Below are positions 1-7,673 of a stretch of 64,000 nt of DNA, in pieces; positions within the stretch are counted from its first letter, which is position 1; every line of letters begins with the position of its first letter. The notes beneath the pieces were generated by a model, which saw only the letters and a list, made by a program, of their open reading frames with translations, made no database searches and had not been told where the DNA came from. The stretch lies in contig OY969789.1 in the NCBI GenBank assembly GCA_963703085.1, positions 2,356,001 to 2,420,000 on the forward strand, written 5' to 3'. The translations under genes and the position numbers were made by a program. The stretch is from DATAEG01 sp963703085 (GTDB taxonomy: Bacteria > Actinomycetota > Actinomycetes > Mycobacteriales > Jatrophihabitantaceae).

Positions 1-602
1 TCGATCACCAGCGCGCAGGCTCGCATGAGCAACGGCTTGTCGACGTGGCTCGTGCTCTGCGGCGGCGTGATCCGCACGGCAGTGGAGACCGGCGCATTGC
101 AGGTGCTGGGGCCGTGCAGCAGCGCGGTGACCTTCTTCCTCGGTTTCAAGGCAATTGCAGGAACCGGAGCTCCGCCGGGCCGAGCCGGGTTACCGAGCAC
201 GGTGCTGCCACTGAGCAGGACGACGCCGGGGTAACCGGCCAGTGAGCACGTCGAGCCGGACTTGTTGGTGAAGCTCAGCATGGCGAACTGTTGCTGGCTC
301 ACGCCGGAGCCGCGGACCGCGTCGATCTGCAGGGTCGCCGTGCCGCAGGCGCGGACACCGCCGGACGCCGCGGTGCTGGCCGGAGGCGTCGAGCCGCTGG
401 TCGTCGACGACCCCCCGGATTTCGTGGTGGACGTATTCGTGTTGCGCGCCGGTGCTGAGGTGGACTGGCCGGTCCCCGGCGTGCTCACGGTGTCCGACGA
501 CGTGCTGCGCGTCGAGTCGCCCTTATGTTTCGACGACGTGCATGCGGTCACCATGACGAGGCACAGCACTGCGACGACCGGGAGGCGAACCCGGCGGCGC
601 AT
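1..602 (-). CDS. DUF4232 lipoprotein, 3' end outside window
   Basis: Translation from the ATG at 602 gives a short Arg-rich n-region, a hydrophobic stretch and a lipobox-like VTAC near residue 20, so it is probably a lipid-anchored exported protein. A Ser/Thr/Gly-rich linker follows, then a DUF4232 domain: an early Cys after the linker, the block CSLAGYPGVVLL, and VRITPP near the visible end. DUF4232 is common in actinobacterial lipoproteins and has no established biochemical role. The frame stays open to base 1, so the C-terminus is missing. Its ATG overlaps the stop codon of the upstream gene by one base (TGATG), which indicates translational coupling to the large secreted protein at 602-2548. 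Family call is good; function unknown. Confidence 0.75.
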   Translation of the reverse strand, partial: MRRRVRLPVVAVLCLVMVTACTSSKHKGDSTRSTSSDTVSTPGTGQSTSAPARNTNTSTTKSGGSSTTSGSTPPASTAASGGVRACGTATLQIDAVRGSGVSQQQFAMLSFTNKSGSTCSLAGYPGVVLLSGSTVLGNPARPGGAPVPAIALKPRKKVTALLHGPSTCNAPVSTAVRITPPQSTSHVDKPLLMRACALVI

Positions 603-2548
603 CAGTTGATCCGCAGGTCCGTGCCGAAGGGCAGGCTGGACTGCGAGATCCGGGCGTCGGAACGGATCTGCGCCCACAGCGCGGACCAGGCCGCATTGTT
701 GCTGATGCTTCCGCAGCCGCCGTGTTGGGAGTAGCACGCGGTCCATTCTGTCAGTGGGCCGCCGAAGTTGATGCGTGCTTTGTGCCCCACGACGCCGGTC
801 AGCGAGATGTACTTCCACTGCCGGGCCATCGTGGTGTTGTAGATCTGCGGCAGGTCGATGATCCGGGTGGGGGCGGCGCCACCGGCCAGCCACTGCAGAT
901 CAGCTGCCTTCCAGCCGTTGTTGCACCGGCCGTTGACCGCAGTCCAGTTGCACCCGTCGGCCGAACCGTTGAAAACAAACTTGGCCGACGTTGCACCGAG
1001 GTAGCCCGTCAGCCAGTCCTTCGTCTGCGCGGCGGTGCCGATGAAGCCTGGTTCCATGTCGTTCGCGCCGGCGATGGTGATGTTCGGGTACTTCTTCGCG
1101 TAGGCGACCAACGGATTGATCACCTGCTGCGCCCAGATCTTGCCGGTCAGCGCCCGCACGTCGATGTCGTTGTTCACGCCGATCGCGATCATGGCCGGAG
1201 CGTTGTACTTCTGCTTGCTGGCGTATCCGTCGATGTAGCCCTTGAGCGCAGCCACCAACTGGGGATAGGTGATGTAGATGCTCGTGGCGGACAGGCCGAT
1301 CCGCGTCGACGTCTGGCCACCGATGTCCAGCAGCACCAGGTACCGATGGTTGGACGGGTTGTAGCCGGCGTCGGTTGCGCCCATCTTCTTCGTCGTCGTC
1401 GCATCCGAGGACGTGCCGTGGATGTTGCGGATATAGCGACTGGTGGAGATCAGTGCGGGCGTGGTGACCGCACCGATCACCGGCGGGGGGCCGGTAATTG
1501 CGTTGGATGCCTTCGACGGAGCCGAGGTGCCGATGGCGTTCGTCGCGCGGACGGTGAACGTGTATCTGCGCTGCGGCACCAACTTCGCGAACGTGGCCGT
1601 TCGCGTCGTGGCCGAGACCTTGGCGGTGAGTCCCGAGGGCGTGGAACTCACCGAGTAGGAGGCGACTGCGGCTCCACCGTTACTTGCCGGGGGAGCCCAG
1701 GTAACCGTTGCCGTCGTCGCGCCGACCGTGGCCTTCACCGAGCTCGGCGCCGCAGGCACCACGGCTAAGGCGTTCACCTTCCTGCAGTATCGCAGCGTGG
1801 TGTCCGAACCACCGCCGACGTTCCCGGCGACGGCGCAGATGGTGTGCTTGCCGTAGGGCACTTTCACGCTGGCGTCGTAGCCGTGCAGCAGCGCATAGCT
1901 GCCGTAAACCTTCGCCACGTCGGGCCGGCTCCGATTTGCGGCTGTCGTGGCAACCGTCCTGCCGTCCGAGGTGATCCGGACCTGCAACGGGGTGGTGTTC
2001 TTGTCGAAGTCGAACGTCCACCCCTTGACCCGCACCACGTTGCCCACACTGGTGGCGCTGTCCAGGTAGCCCCATGGTGAATCCTTCTGCACGATGGTGC
2101 GGCAGGCGAGGGTCTTCGCCTTCGGGCCGGTGCCTACGTTGTATGCGACGAGGCAGACGCGGTGCGTGCCGGACACGATGCGGCTGGCGCCGCTGAACCC
2201 GTGGTTCGGGCCGACCGTGGGGTACACCCGGGCGACATCAGGACGGGCGAGCCTGGCAGCGATGGTCCACCGCGTCGTCCCGTCCACCACCAGCGAGATG
2301 TTGATCGGTGACTTGGTGTCCGGGTCAGCGGCCCAACCAGTGACCGTAACGCCGTAGGCGTAGGGGGTGATGGCGTTGATGCCTCCGATGGGCACCCCGG
2401 CCGGAGCTTTGGCTCCGGCCGGGGCGCTTTCGGCGACCAGTCCGGCAATACCCAACGACAGCGCGAAAGCGGCCACGGCAAGCCGACGGGGGACGACTTG
2501 CCGCGGTCGGATTCGGGCGGATTGGATGCGCTGAACCGGTGACGTCAT
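602..2548 (-). CDS. Secreted multidomain protein: two GWAxDPDT repeats, fibronectin III, C-terminal hydrolase-like domain
   Basis: About 648 aa. A long basic n-region and hydrophobic core ending near AESAPAGA look like a Sec signal peptide. Two roughly 95-aa repeats follow (motifs GWAADPDT, RPDVARVYP, HGF, and paired Cys near CLVAYNVG), a type often found in actinobacterial wall-associated proteins. Next is a fibronectin type III domain (start near VPAAPSSVKA, WAPP motif) and a C-terminal domain of about 280 aa with LVLLDIGGQ, GANDMEPGF and EWTACY that suggests a barrel- or esterase-like fold I cannot name. The frame extends to a TTG at 2638, but ATG 2548 places the signal peptide correctly. 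Coupled by TGATG overlap to the DUF4232 lipoprotein downstream. Probably a cell-surface binding protein or polysaccharide-active enzyme. Confidence 0.7.
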   Translation of the reverse strand: MTSPVQRIQSARIRPRQVVPRRLAVAAFALSLGIAGLVAESAPAGAKAPAGVPIGGINAITPYAYGVTVTGWAADPDTKSPINISLVVDGTTRWTIAARLARPDVARVYPTVGPNHGFSGASRIVSGTHRVCLVAYNVGTGPKAKTLACRTIVQKDSPWGYLDSATSVGNVVRVKGWTFDFDKNTTPLQVRITSDGRTVATTAANRSRPDVAKVYGSYALLHGYDASVKVPYGKHTICAVAGNVGGGSDTTLRYCRKVNALAVVPAAPSSVKATVGATTATVTWAPPASNGGAAVASYSVSSTPSGLTAKVSATTRTATFAKLVPQRRYTFTVRATNAIGTSAPSKASNAITGPPPVIGAVTTPALISTSRYIRNIHGTSSDATTTKKMGATDAGYNPSNHRYLVLLDIGGQTSTRIGLSATSIYITYPQLVAALKGYIDGYASKQKYNAPAMIAIGVNNDIDVRALTGKIWAQQVINPLVAYAKKYPNITIAGANDMEPGFIGTAAQTKDWLTGYLGATSAKFVFNGSADGCNWTAVNGRCNNGWKAADLQWLAGGAAPTRIIDLPQIYNTTMARQWKYISLTGVVGHKARINFGGPLTEWTACYSQHGGCGSISNNAAWSALWAQIRSDARISQSSLPFGTDLRIN

Positions 2549-2822
2549 GGGAGGGGCTCGTCTCGTTGCAATGCGGTTGGGGCGAGTCCGCGGCTCCCCC
2601 GAGCTCCGCGCACCCTCAACCACTTCGAGGGCAGGCAAAGGGTAACCCGTGGGGCAGGTGTGACCAGAGGGACTAGGTAACTTTTCGGTGACGATTGACT
2701 CATCGTTGGGCGTGTCGCTGGCGCCAACGGGCCGTTTCGGGATCGAACCACATTCGTGTCATTCCGATGAGGCGGCGGCCCCCTCGGCCGGGGCGCGAGC
2801 GGGGACGGCTAGCGTTTTGGGC

Positions 2823-3749
2823 GTGCGAATCGTGGTGGTCGGCGGAGGCGTTACCGGACTGACGAGCGCGGCGGTGCTCGCGGAGGCGGGACATGACGTC
2901 ACCGTGCTCGCTCGCGAATACGGCACAGCCACGACCTCCGGAGTGGCCGCCGCGCTGTGGCATCCGTACCGGGCACTTCCCTACGATCGGGTCACTTCCT
3001 GGGCAGCGCGCACGTATCCGGTATTGCGCGAGCTTGCCGAGCGCGAGCCGGCCAGCGGCATTGTGATGCGCGCGGGTGCGGAGTTGCTGCGTGAGCCCGG
3101 CCCGGACCCGTGGTGGGCTGACGCGGTGCCGGACCTGCGGCGCGCCGAGTACCTGCTGCCGGGGTACCGGGACAGCTATGGGCTGATCACGCCCGTCACC
3201 GAAATGCCCATCTATCTACCGTGGTTGGCCGCCCGTGCGCAGCGTGCCGGGGCGCGGCTGGTCTCGGCCGAACTCACCGACTGGCCGGACGGATTCGACG
3301 TGATCGTTAACGCGACCGGGCTGGCCGGTTCCGCGCTGACCGGCGACGACACCGGATTCCCGATCCGCGGCCAGGTCCTCTGGGTCGAGCAGATCGGGCT
3401 GACGCACTGGTGGGTCGACCCTGCCGGACCGACGTATCTGGTGCCGCGCAGCAAGGACATCGTGGTCGGCGGCACCGCCCTCATCGGCGACTGGGACGTC
3501 GACGTGCGGCCGGATACGGCTGCCGAAATTCTGGCCCGCGCGGCGGAGATGGTGCCCGAAATCGCCCAGGCGACGGTGTTGTCGCACCGCGTCGGGCTGC
3601 GTCCCGGCCGGCCCTCGGTCCGGCTGGAGCGAGAGGAGCGGGCCGGCCGCGCTCCCATCGTGCACAACTACGGGCACGGGGGCGCCGGAGTGACTTTGTC
3701 CTGGGGTTGTGCGGCAGAAGTGCTGGACCTGGTGGAGCAGATGCGGTAG
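2823..3749 (+). CDS. D-amino-acid oxidase family FAD-dependent oxidoreductase
   Basis: About 308 aa. Oxidises D-amino acids to 2-oxo acids, ammonia and hydrogen peroxide with FAD. The N-terminus has the Rossmann dinucleotide motif GGGVTG directly after MRIVVV, and the C-terminus carries the DAO block GLRPGRPSVRLE followed by HNYGHGGAGVTLSWG, which fits the DAAO/DASPO family better than ThiO or glycine oxidase. An ATG at 2688 is in frame, but starting there adds about 45 unrelated residues; GTG 2823 puts the FAD motif at the family's usual position. TAGCGT at 2810-2815 lies 7 nt before this GTG, so the transcript may be leaderless. A monocistronic unit divergent from the secreted protein. Substrate specificity cannot be read from sequence. 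Confidence 0.85.
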   Translation: MRIVVVGGGVTGLTSAAVLAEAGHDVTVLAREYGTATTSGVAAALWHPYRALPYDRVTSWAARTYPVLRELAEREPASGIVMRAGAELLREPGPDPWWADAVPDLRRAEYLLPGYRDSYGLITPVTEMPIYLPWLAARAQRAGARLVSAELTDWPDGFDVIVNATGLAGSALTGDDTGFPIRGQVLWVEQIGLTHWWVDPAGPTYLVPRSKDIVVGGTALIGDWDVDVRPDTAAEILARAAEMVPEIAQATVLSHRVGLRPGRPSVRLEREERAGRAPIVHNYGHGGAGVTLSWGCAAEVLDLVEQMR

Positions 3750-3756
3750 GCAGGAC

Positions 3757-3768
3757 AGGTCTAGACCA
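3757..3768. promoter_or_regulatory. DasR-type operator (dre-like)
   Basis: AGGTCTAGACCA lies 28 bp upstream of the GH3 start. The core GGTCTAGACC is a perfect palindrome and matches the remembered Streptomyces dre core (TGGTCTAGACCA) at 11 of 12 positions. DasR is the GntR-family, GlcNAc-responsive repressor of chitin and amino-sugar genes. The downstream gene encodes a GH3 beta-N-acetylhexosaminidase-like protein, which makes the assignment biologically sensible. Confidence 0.55.
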
Positions 3769-3796
3769 TTTCTAGGCCACATCTCGGAGGATGTCG

Positions 3797-5596
3797 ATGT
3801 CCAGGATGCTTCCCCCCGCCCGTGCGACCCGCCTGCTCATCGCGGTGCTCGCAGCCCTAGTGGCAACGCTGGGACTCGTGGTCCCAGCCGGTGCCGCGCC
3901 TACCTCGCAGTACAAGCAGAGCGACGCGCACCGCATCGCGCAGCTCGTCTCGAAGATGTCGCTGGCCGAGAAAGTCGGTCAGCTGTTCGTCACCTATGCC
4001 TACGGTGACACCGCCACCACGACCGACCCGCAGTACACGTCACAGAACCAGGCGCTGTACGGCGTCGACAACGGGGCGCAGTTGGTCAGCCAGTACCACC
4101 TCGGCGGAGTCATCTACTTCACCTGGGCCAACGGGCTGACCGATCCGGTGAAGATCGCCCAGATGTCCAACGGCCTGCAGACGGCGGCAACGTCGGCGAC
4201 AAACGGCGCGCCGCTGTTGATCAGCACCGATCAAGAGGGCGGCAACGTCGTCCGGATCAACAGCCCGGCGGCGGTCTCGCCCGGCAACATGGCCATTGGC
4301 GCGACCTTGAATCCGATCACCGCCTTCAACACCTCGCGAGCGACCGGACAGCAGCTCAAGGCCATGGGCATCAATGTCGATGACGCACCCGTCGTCGACA
4401 CGAACACCAACCCGGCGAATGCGGCGGACGGTCCGCGCGCCTTCGGTGACAAGGCCGCGCTGACCGCGGTGCTCGGCGCCTCCTCGGTCGCCGGCTATCA
4501 AAGCGCCGGCGTCGCCGCTACCGCGAAGCACTTCCCGGGTCTGGGCAGCACCAGCGTGAACACCGATAACGGGATCGCCGTCTCCAACCAGACCAGGGCG
4601 CAGTTCTTCGCCAACGACATCCCTGCCTTCCGGGCGGCTATCGCGGCCGGCACCGGCGAGATCATGGCCGCGCACATTGTGGCTCCGTCGCTGGACCCGT
4701 CGGGTGCACCGGCCAGCTTGTCCAAGCCGATGGTGACCGGAATCCTGCGCGATCAGTTGCACTACAACGGCGTCGTCGTTACTGATTCCCTGGGTGCGGC
4801 CGCACTGGAGAACTACCCGGTGCCGCAGCGCAGCGTGCTGGCCGTCGAGGCGGGCGTCGACGAGTTGTTGATGCCCGAAGACCTGGCCGGCTCGATCGCG
4901 GCGGTCGAGGCGGCGGTGCAGTCCGGTGCGATCAGCGAAGCGCGGCTGGAGCAGTCAGTGACGCGCATCCTCACCCTGAAGGCACACCTCGGGTTGTTCA
5001 CCAACGCGCAGGCGGACGTGTCGAAAGTCGCGTCGTCGGTGGGCACCGCGCAGCAGAACGCCACGATGGCCTCCGCCGCGCAGCACGCGATGACCTTGCT
5101 GCGCAACACCGACAAGGTGTTGCCGCTGTCGCCCAACTCCGGCAAGTCGGTGCTGGTGACCGGCTGGGGAGCGACAGGAACGCAGACCCTCGCGACCCTG
5201 ATGGCGTCCCGCGGCGTCACCACCTCGCGGGTCTACACCGGTTCAGCTCCTAGCGCGGCTGCGATCGCGGCTTCCGTCGCTGCGGCCAAGCAGAACGATG
5301 TGACGGTCGTGATGACCGACAACGCCTGGAGCGATCCGCGCCAGGCGTCCCTGGTGCAACAGCTGCAGGCCACCGGCAAGCCGATCATCGTCGTGGCCGT
5401 CGGCGCGCCGTACGAGTTGGGGTATCTGCCGGGCACGGCAACCTTCCTGGCGTCCTACGGCTACCAGCCGATCTCGTTGCGGGCGATCAGCGACACGATC
5501 TTCGGCGCGCAACCGACCGGTCGGTTGCCGGTGACGATCCGTTCCAGCGACGGCAGCACCGTCGTCGCTCCGTTCGGCAGCGGCGGGCACTACTGA
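3797..5596 (+). CDS. Secreted glycoside hydrolase family 3, beta-N-acetylhexosaminidase-like
   Basis: About 599 aa. A signal peptide (Arg-rich start, hydrophobic core, cleavage near VVPAGA-AP) leads into a GH3 (alpha/beta)8 domain: QEGG near residue 148, KHFPGLG near 240, and VVVTDSLG, whose Asp is the expected nucleophile. A C-terminal GH3_C alpha/beta sandwich with HAMTLLRNTDKVLPL follows. The likely job is releasing terminal beta-GlcNAc or related sugars outside the membrane. Where NagZ enzymes have Asp-Ser-His after KHFPGHG, this protein has Asn-Thr-Asp, so the catalytic dyad differs. GGAGG at 3786-3790 abuts the ATG at 3791 but is 6 nt from the ATG at 3797, so the second ATG is chosen. 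The DasR-like site upstream points to amino-sugar control. Confidence 0.85.
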   Translation: MSRMLPPARATRLLIAVLAALVATLGLVVPAGAAPTSQYKQSDAHRIAQLVSKMSLAEKVGQLFVTYAYGDTATTTDPQYTSQNQALYGVDNGAQLVSQYHLGGVIYFTWANGLTDPVKIAQMSNGLQTAATSATNGAPLLISTDQEGGNVVRINSPAAVSPGNMAIGATLNPITAFNTSRATGQQLKAMGINVDDAPVVDTNTNPANAADGPRAFGDKAALTAVLGASSVAGYQSAGVAATAKHFPGLGSTSVNTDNGIAVSNQTRAQFFANDIPAFRAAIAAGTGEIMAAHIVAPSLDPSGAPASLSKPMVTGILRDQLHYNGVVVTDSLGAAALENYPVPQRSVLAVEAGVDELLMPEDLAGSIAAVEAAVQSGAISEARLEQSVTRILTLKAHLGLFTNAQADVSKVASSVGTAQQNATMASAAQHAMTLLRNTDKVLPLSPNSGKSVLVTGWGATGTQTLATLMASRGVTTSRVYTGSAPSAAAIAASVAAAKQNDVTVVMTDNAWSDPRQASLVQQLQATGKPIIVVAVGAPYELGYLPGTATFLASYGYQPISLRAISDTIFGAQPTGRLPVTIRSSDGSTVVAPFGSGGHY

Positions 5597-5601
5597 AGTT
5601 G

Positions 5602-5635
5602 ATGGCGCCGGCTTCGCCAGCGAAGCCGGCGCCAT
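5602..5635. terminator. Bidirectional hairpin between convergent genes
   Basis: A perfect 15-bp stem (5602-5616 with 5621-5635) closes a 4-nt loop between the convergent GH3 and PlsC genes. There is no T-tract, as is common in high-GC genomes. The position 6 nt after one stop codon and 4 nt from the other supports a shared terminator. Confidence 0.75.
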
Positions 5636-5639
5636 GGGC

Positions 5640-6335
5640 TCACCGGGGAGGCGGTGATTCGCCGCGGAGGTCGGCAACCAGCTCGGTGACCGCCCACATG
5701 ATTTGGTCGGTCATCTCGTGCAACAGTTCCGACGTCGGTTCCTTGCCGCGGTAACGCTGCAGATCGACCGGCTCACCGACTGACGCGCTGACCGGCTTTC
5801 TCGGGAACGGACGGACCGTCTTGCGCAGCGAGTCGAAGGTGAACTGCGCACCCCATTGCCCGATCGGGATGACCGGTGCGTCCGGAGCCAGCAGCGCCAG
5901 ACGGGCGATGCCGGTCTTCGCCGGCGCCGGCCACCAGTCCGGATCGTGCGTCATCGTCCCTTCGGGGTAGATGATCACGCACTCGCCGCGGTCGAGAGCT
6001 TCCTTCGCCGCATGCAGCGACTGCGACGCATCGGCGGTGCCGCGGCGTACCGGGATCTGCGCCGCCCCGCGCAATACCCGACCGATGAACGGCTTCTCGA
6101 ACATGCTGGCCTTGATGAGGAAGCGCGGGATCCGTCCCGTCTGCCACACGAACCGCGCGATCAGGATCGTGTCGACGTACGACACGTGGTTCACCGCCAG
6201 GATCACGCCACCGGTGGGCGGCACCCGGTTCAGGTTGCGCCAGCTGATCTTGAACAACAGCGAATCGAGGGGGTACAGCACGAGCACACAGAATCGGATC
6301 CAGAATCCTGCCTTGGGTTTGTGTAGACGTGCCAT
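5640..6335 (-). CDS. 1-acyl-sn-glycerol-3-phosphate acyltransferase (PlsC family)
   Basis: About 231 aa. Transfers acyl groups to lysophosphatidate or a related lysolipid at the inner membrane face. It has the HX4D catalytic box (NHVSYVD, near residue 50) and the phosphate-binding block YPEGTMT near 125, with an N-terminal hydrophobic segment (FWIRFCVLVLYPLDSLLF) consistent with membrane association. Length is normal for the family. It is last in a minus-strand run, 24 bp after the MFS gene, and may be co-transcribed with the acyl-CoA ligase further upstream, which would supply acyl-CoA. The exact acceptor is unknown; several PlsC paralogues per genome are usual in Actinobacteria. Confidence 0.88.
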   Translation of the reverse strand: MARLHKPKAGFWIRFCVLVLYPLDSLLFKISWRNLNRVPPTGGVILAVNHVSYVDTILIARFVWQTGRIPRFLIKASMFEKPFIGRVLRGAAQIPVRRGTADASQSLHAAKEALDRGECVIIYPEGTMTHDPDWWPAPAKTGIARLALLAPDAPVIPIGQWGAQFTFDSLRKTVRPFPRKPVSASVGEPVDLQRYRGKEPTSELLHEMTDQIMWAVTELVADLRGESPPPR

Positions 6336-6359
6336 GCCGCTGACTATGCCCGAGCCGCT

Positions 6360-7613
6360 CTATCGCGGCGAGCCGGCCGGCCCGGGGACGGGCCCGGCCA
6401 GCGCCTCTCGGCGCCGCGCGATCTCCGGGTCGACGGTGCGGTCGCTGGAGGCGATGACGCCCGCGCCGGTGGACAGCGCCAGCGCGGCGTACAGGGCGAT
6501 GAACGGTCCCGTCCAACTGTGCGTCGCGCCGAGCAGGGCACCCACCAGCAGCGGCCCGCTGCCGGCCAGGACATATCCGACGCCCTGCACGAACGCGGAC
6601 ACCGCGGCAGTCACCTCGATGTGCCGGGTGTGCAAGCCGATCATCGTCAGCGCCACCGGGAACGCCCCGCTGCCGATGCCGATCAGGATCAGCCAGAGCA
6701 AGGCCCCACCGACCGGCGCCACGATCAGCCCGGCGTAGCCCGCGGCGTAGCACAGGCCCAGGGCCAGGATGATCCGTCGCTGGCCGCGGACCGCGAGCGC
6801 CGGCACCACCATCGAAATCGGGATGGACAGCGCCGAGTAGTACGCGACGAGCCCACCGGCGCCGCCGTCACTGACGCCGTGGTCCTCGAAGAAGCGGGCG
6901 AACCAGCCGAAGGCGATGTACGCCTGGAAGGACTGGAACGCGAAGAAGATCGTCAGCGCCCACGTGGTCCGGCTGCCGAGTAACGCAGCGACCGGAATTG
7001 CCCGGACCGGACCGGAGGAGGCATCCCGGCGGCGCACCATCGGCAGCCACGGCAGGACGGCCAGGGCGGTGAACAGGGCCCACGAGCCGATGCCCAGTCG
7101 CCAGGAGTCAGCACCGCTGGACAGATCGCTGATCGGGACGGTGAGCCCGGCCGCAGCGGTCGCGCCCACTGCCAGCGCAGTCGTGTAGACGGCAGTCATC
7201 GCGCCGAGCCGATCCGGAAAGTAGCTCTTCACGATGGACGGCATCGACACATTGCTGATCGCGCCACCGGTCAGCGCCAGGACGCTGAGCAGCGCGAAGA
7301 GCCATACCGATCCGGCCAACGCCCGGGTGGCGAGCCCGGCGGTCGCGGCGACCATCGCGACCACCAGCACCCGGTTCGGCCCGTACTGCCGATTCAGCTT
7401 CGGTGCGAACGACCCCACTGCGGCGAAGCACAACACCGGCAGGGTGGTGATGAGTCCGGCGGCGACTCCGGTGGCGCCGAGGCCGTCCTGGAGTTTCTGC
7501 AGTACCGAGCCGATGCTGGTGACCGCGGTGCGCATGGAGAACCCGGTGAGCACGATCGCCACCACCAACAGGCCACGGCGCAGCGGCGGCTGCGCTGGGT
7601 CCGGTACAGGCAC
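6360..7613 (-). CDS. MFS transporter, CynX/NimT family
   Basis: About 417 aa with twelve predicted hydrophobic segments. The first helix region (LLVVAIVLTGFSMRTAVTSI) and the LNRQYGPNRVL loop between helices 2 and 3 fit the CynX/NimT group of the major facilitator superfamily, which includes cyanate and 2-nitroimidazole transporters. The substrate cannot be deduced. It begins at a GTG and sits between the acyl-CoA ligase (60 bp upstream) and PlsC (24 bp downstream) on the same strand. No linked cyanase or regulator is present, so the cyanate role should not be transferred. Confidence 0.82.
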   Translation of the reverse strand: MPVPDPAQPPLRRGLLVVAIVLTGFSMRTAVTSIGSVLQKLQDGLGATGVAAGLITTLPVLCFAAVGSFAPKLNRQYGPNRVLVVAMVAATAGLATRALAGSVWLFALLSVLALTGGAISNVSMPSIVKSYFPDRLGAMTAVYTTALAVGATAAAGLTVPISDLSSGADSWRLGIGSWALFTALAVLPWLPMVRRRDASSGPVRAIPVAALLGSRTTWALTIFFAFQSFQAYIAFGWFARFFEDHGVSDGGAGGLVAYYSALSIPISMVVPALAVRGQRRIILALGLCYAAGYAGLIVAPVGGALLWLILIGIGSGAFPVALTMIGLHTRHIEVTAAVSAFVQGVGYVLAGSGPLLVGALLGATHSWTGPFIALYAALALSTGAGVIASSDRTVDPEIARRREALAGPVPGPAGSPR

Positions 7614-7673
7614 GAGGACTGAGCCTAGGTGTTGCGTTCGGCCGACCCGACCCGGCGTTCCCGCGGCCGCCGC

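Noticed and set aside
25..734. Several plus-strand frames at the left edge
   Set aside because: The minus-strand DUF4232 lipoprotein explains this DNA with a lipobox and domain motifs.
6360..7613. Cyanate-specific transporter
   Set aside because: The family name suggests it, but no cyanase or regulator is linked and substrates vary widely.
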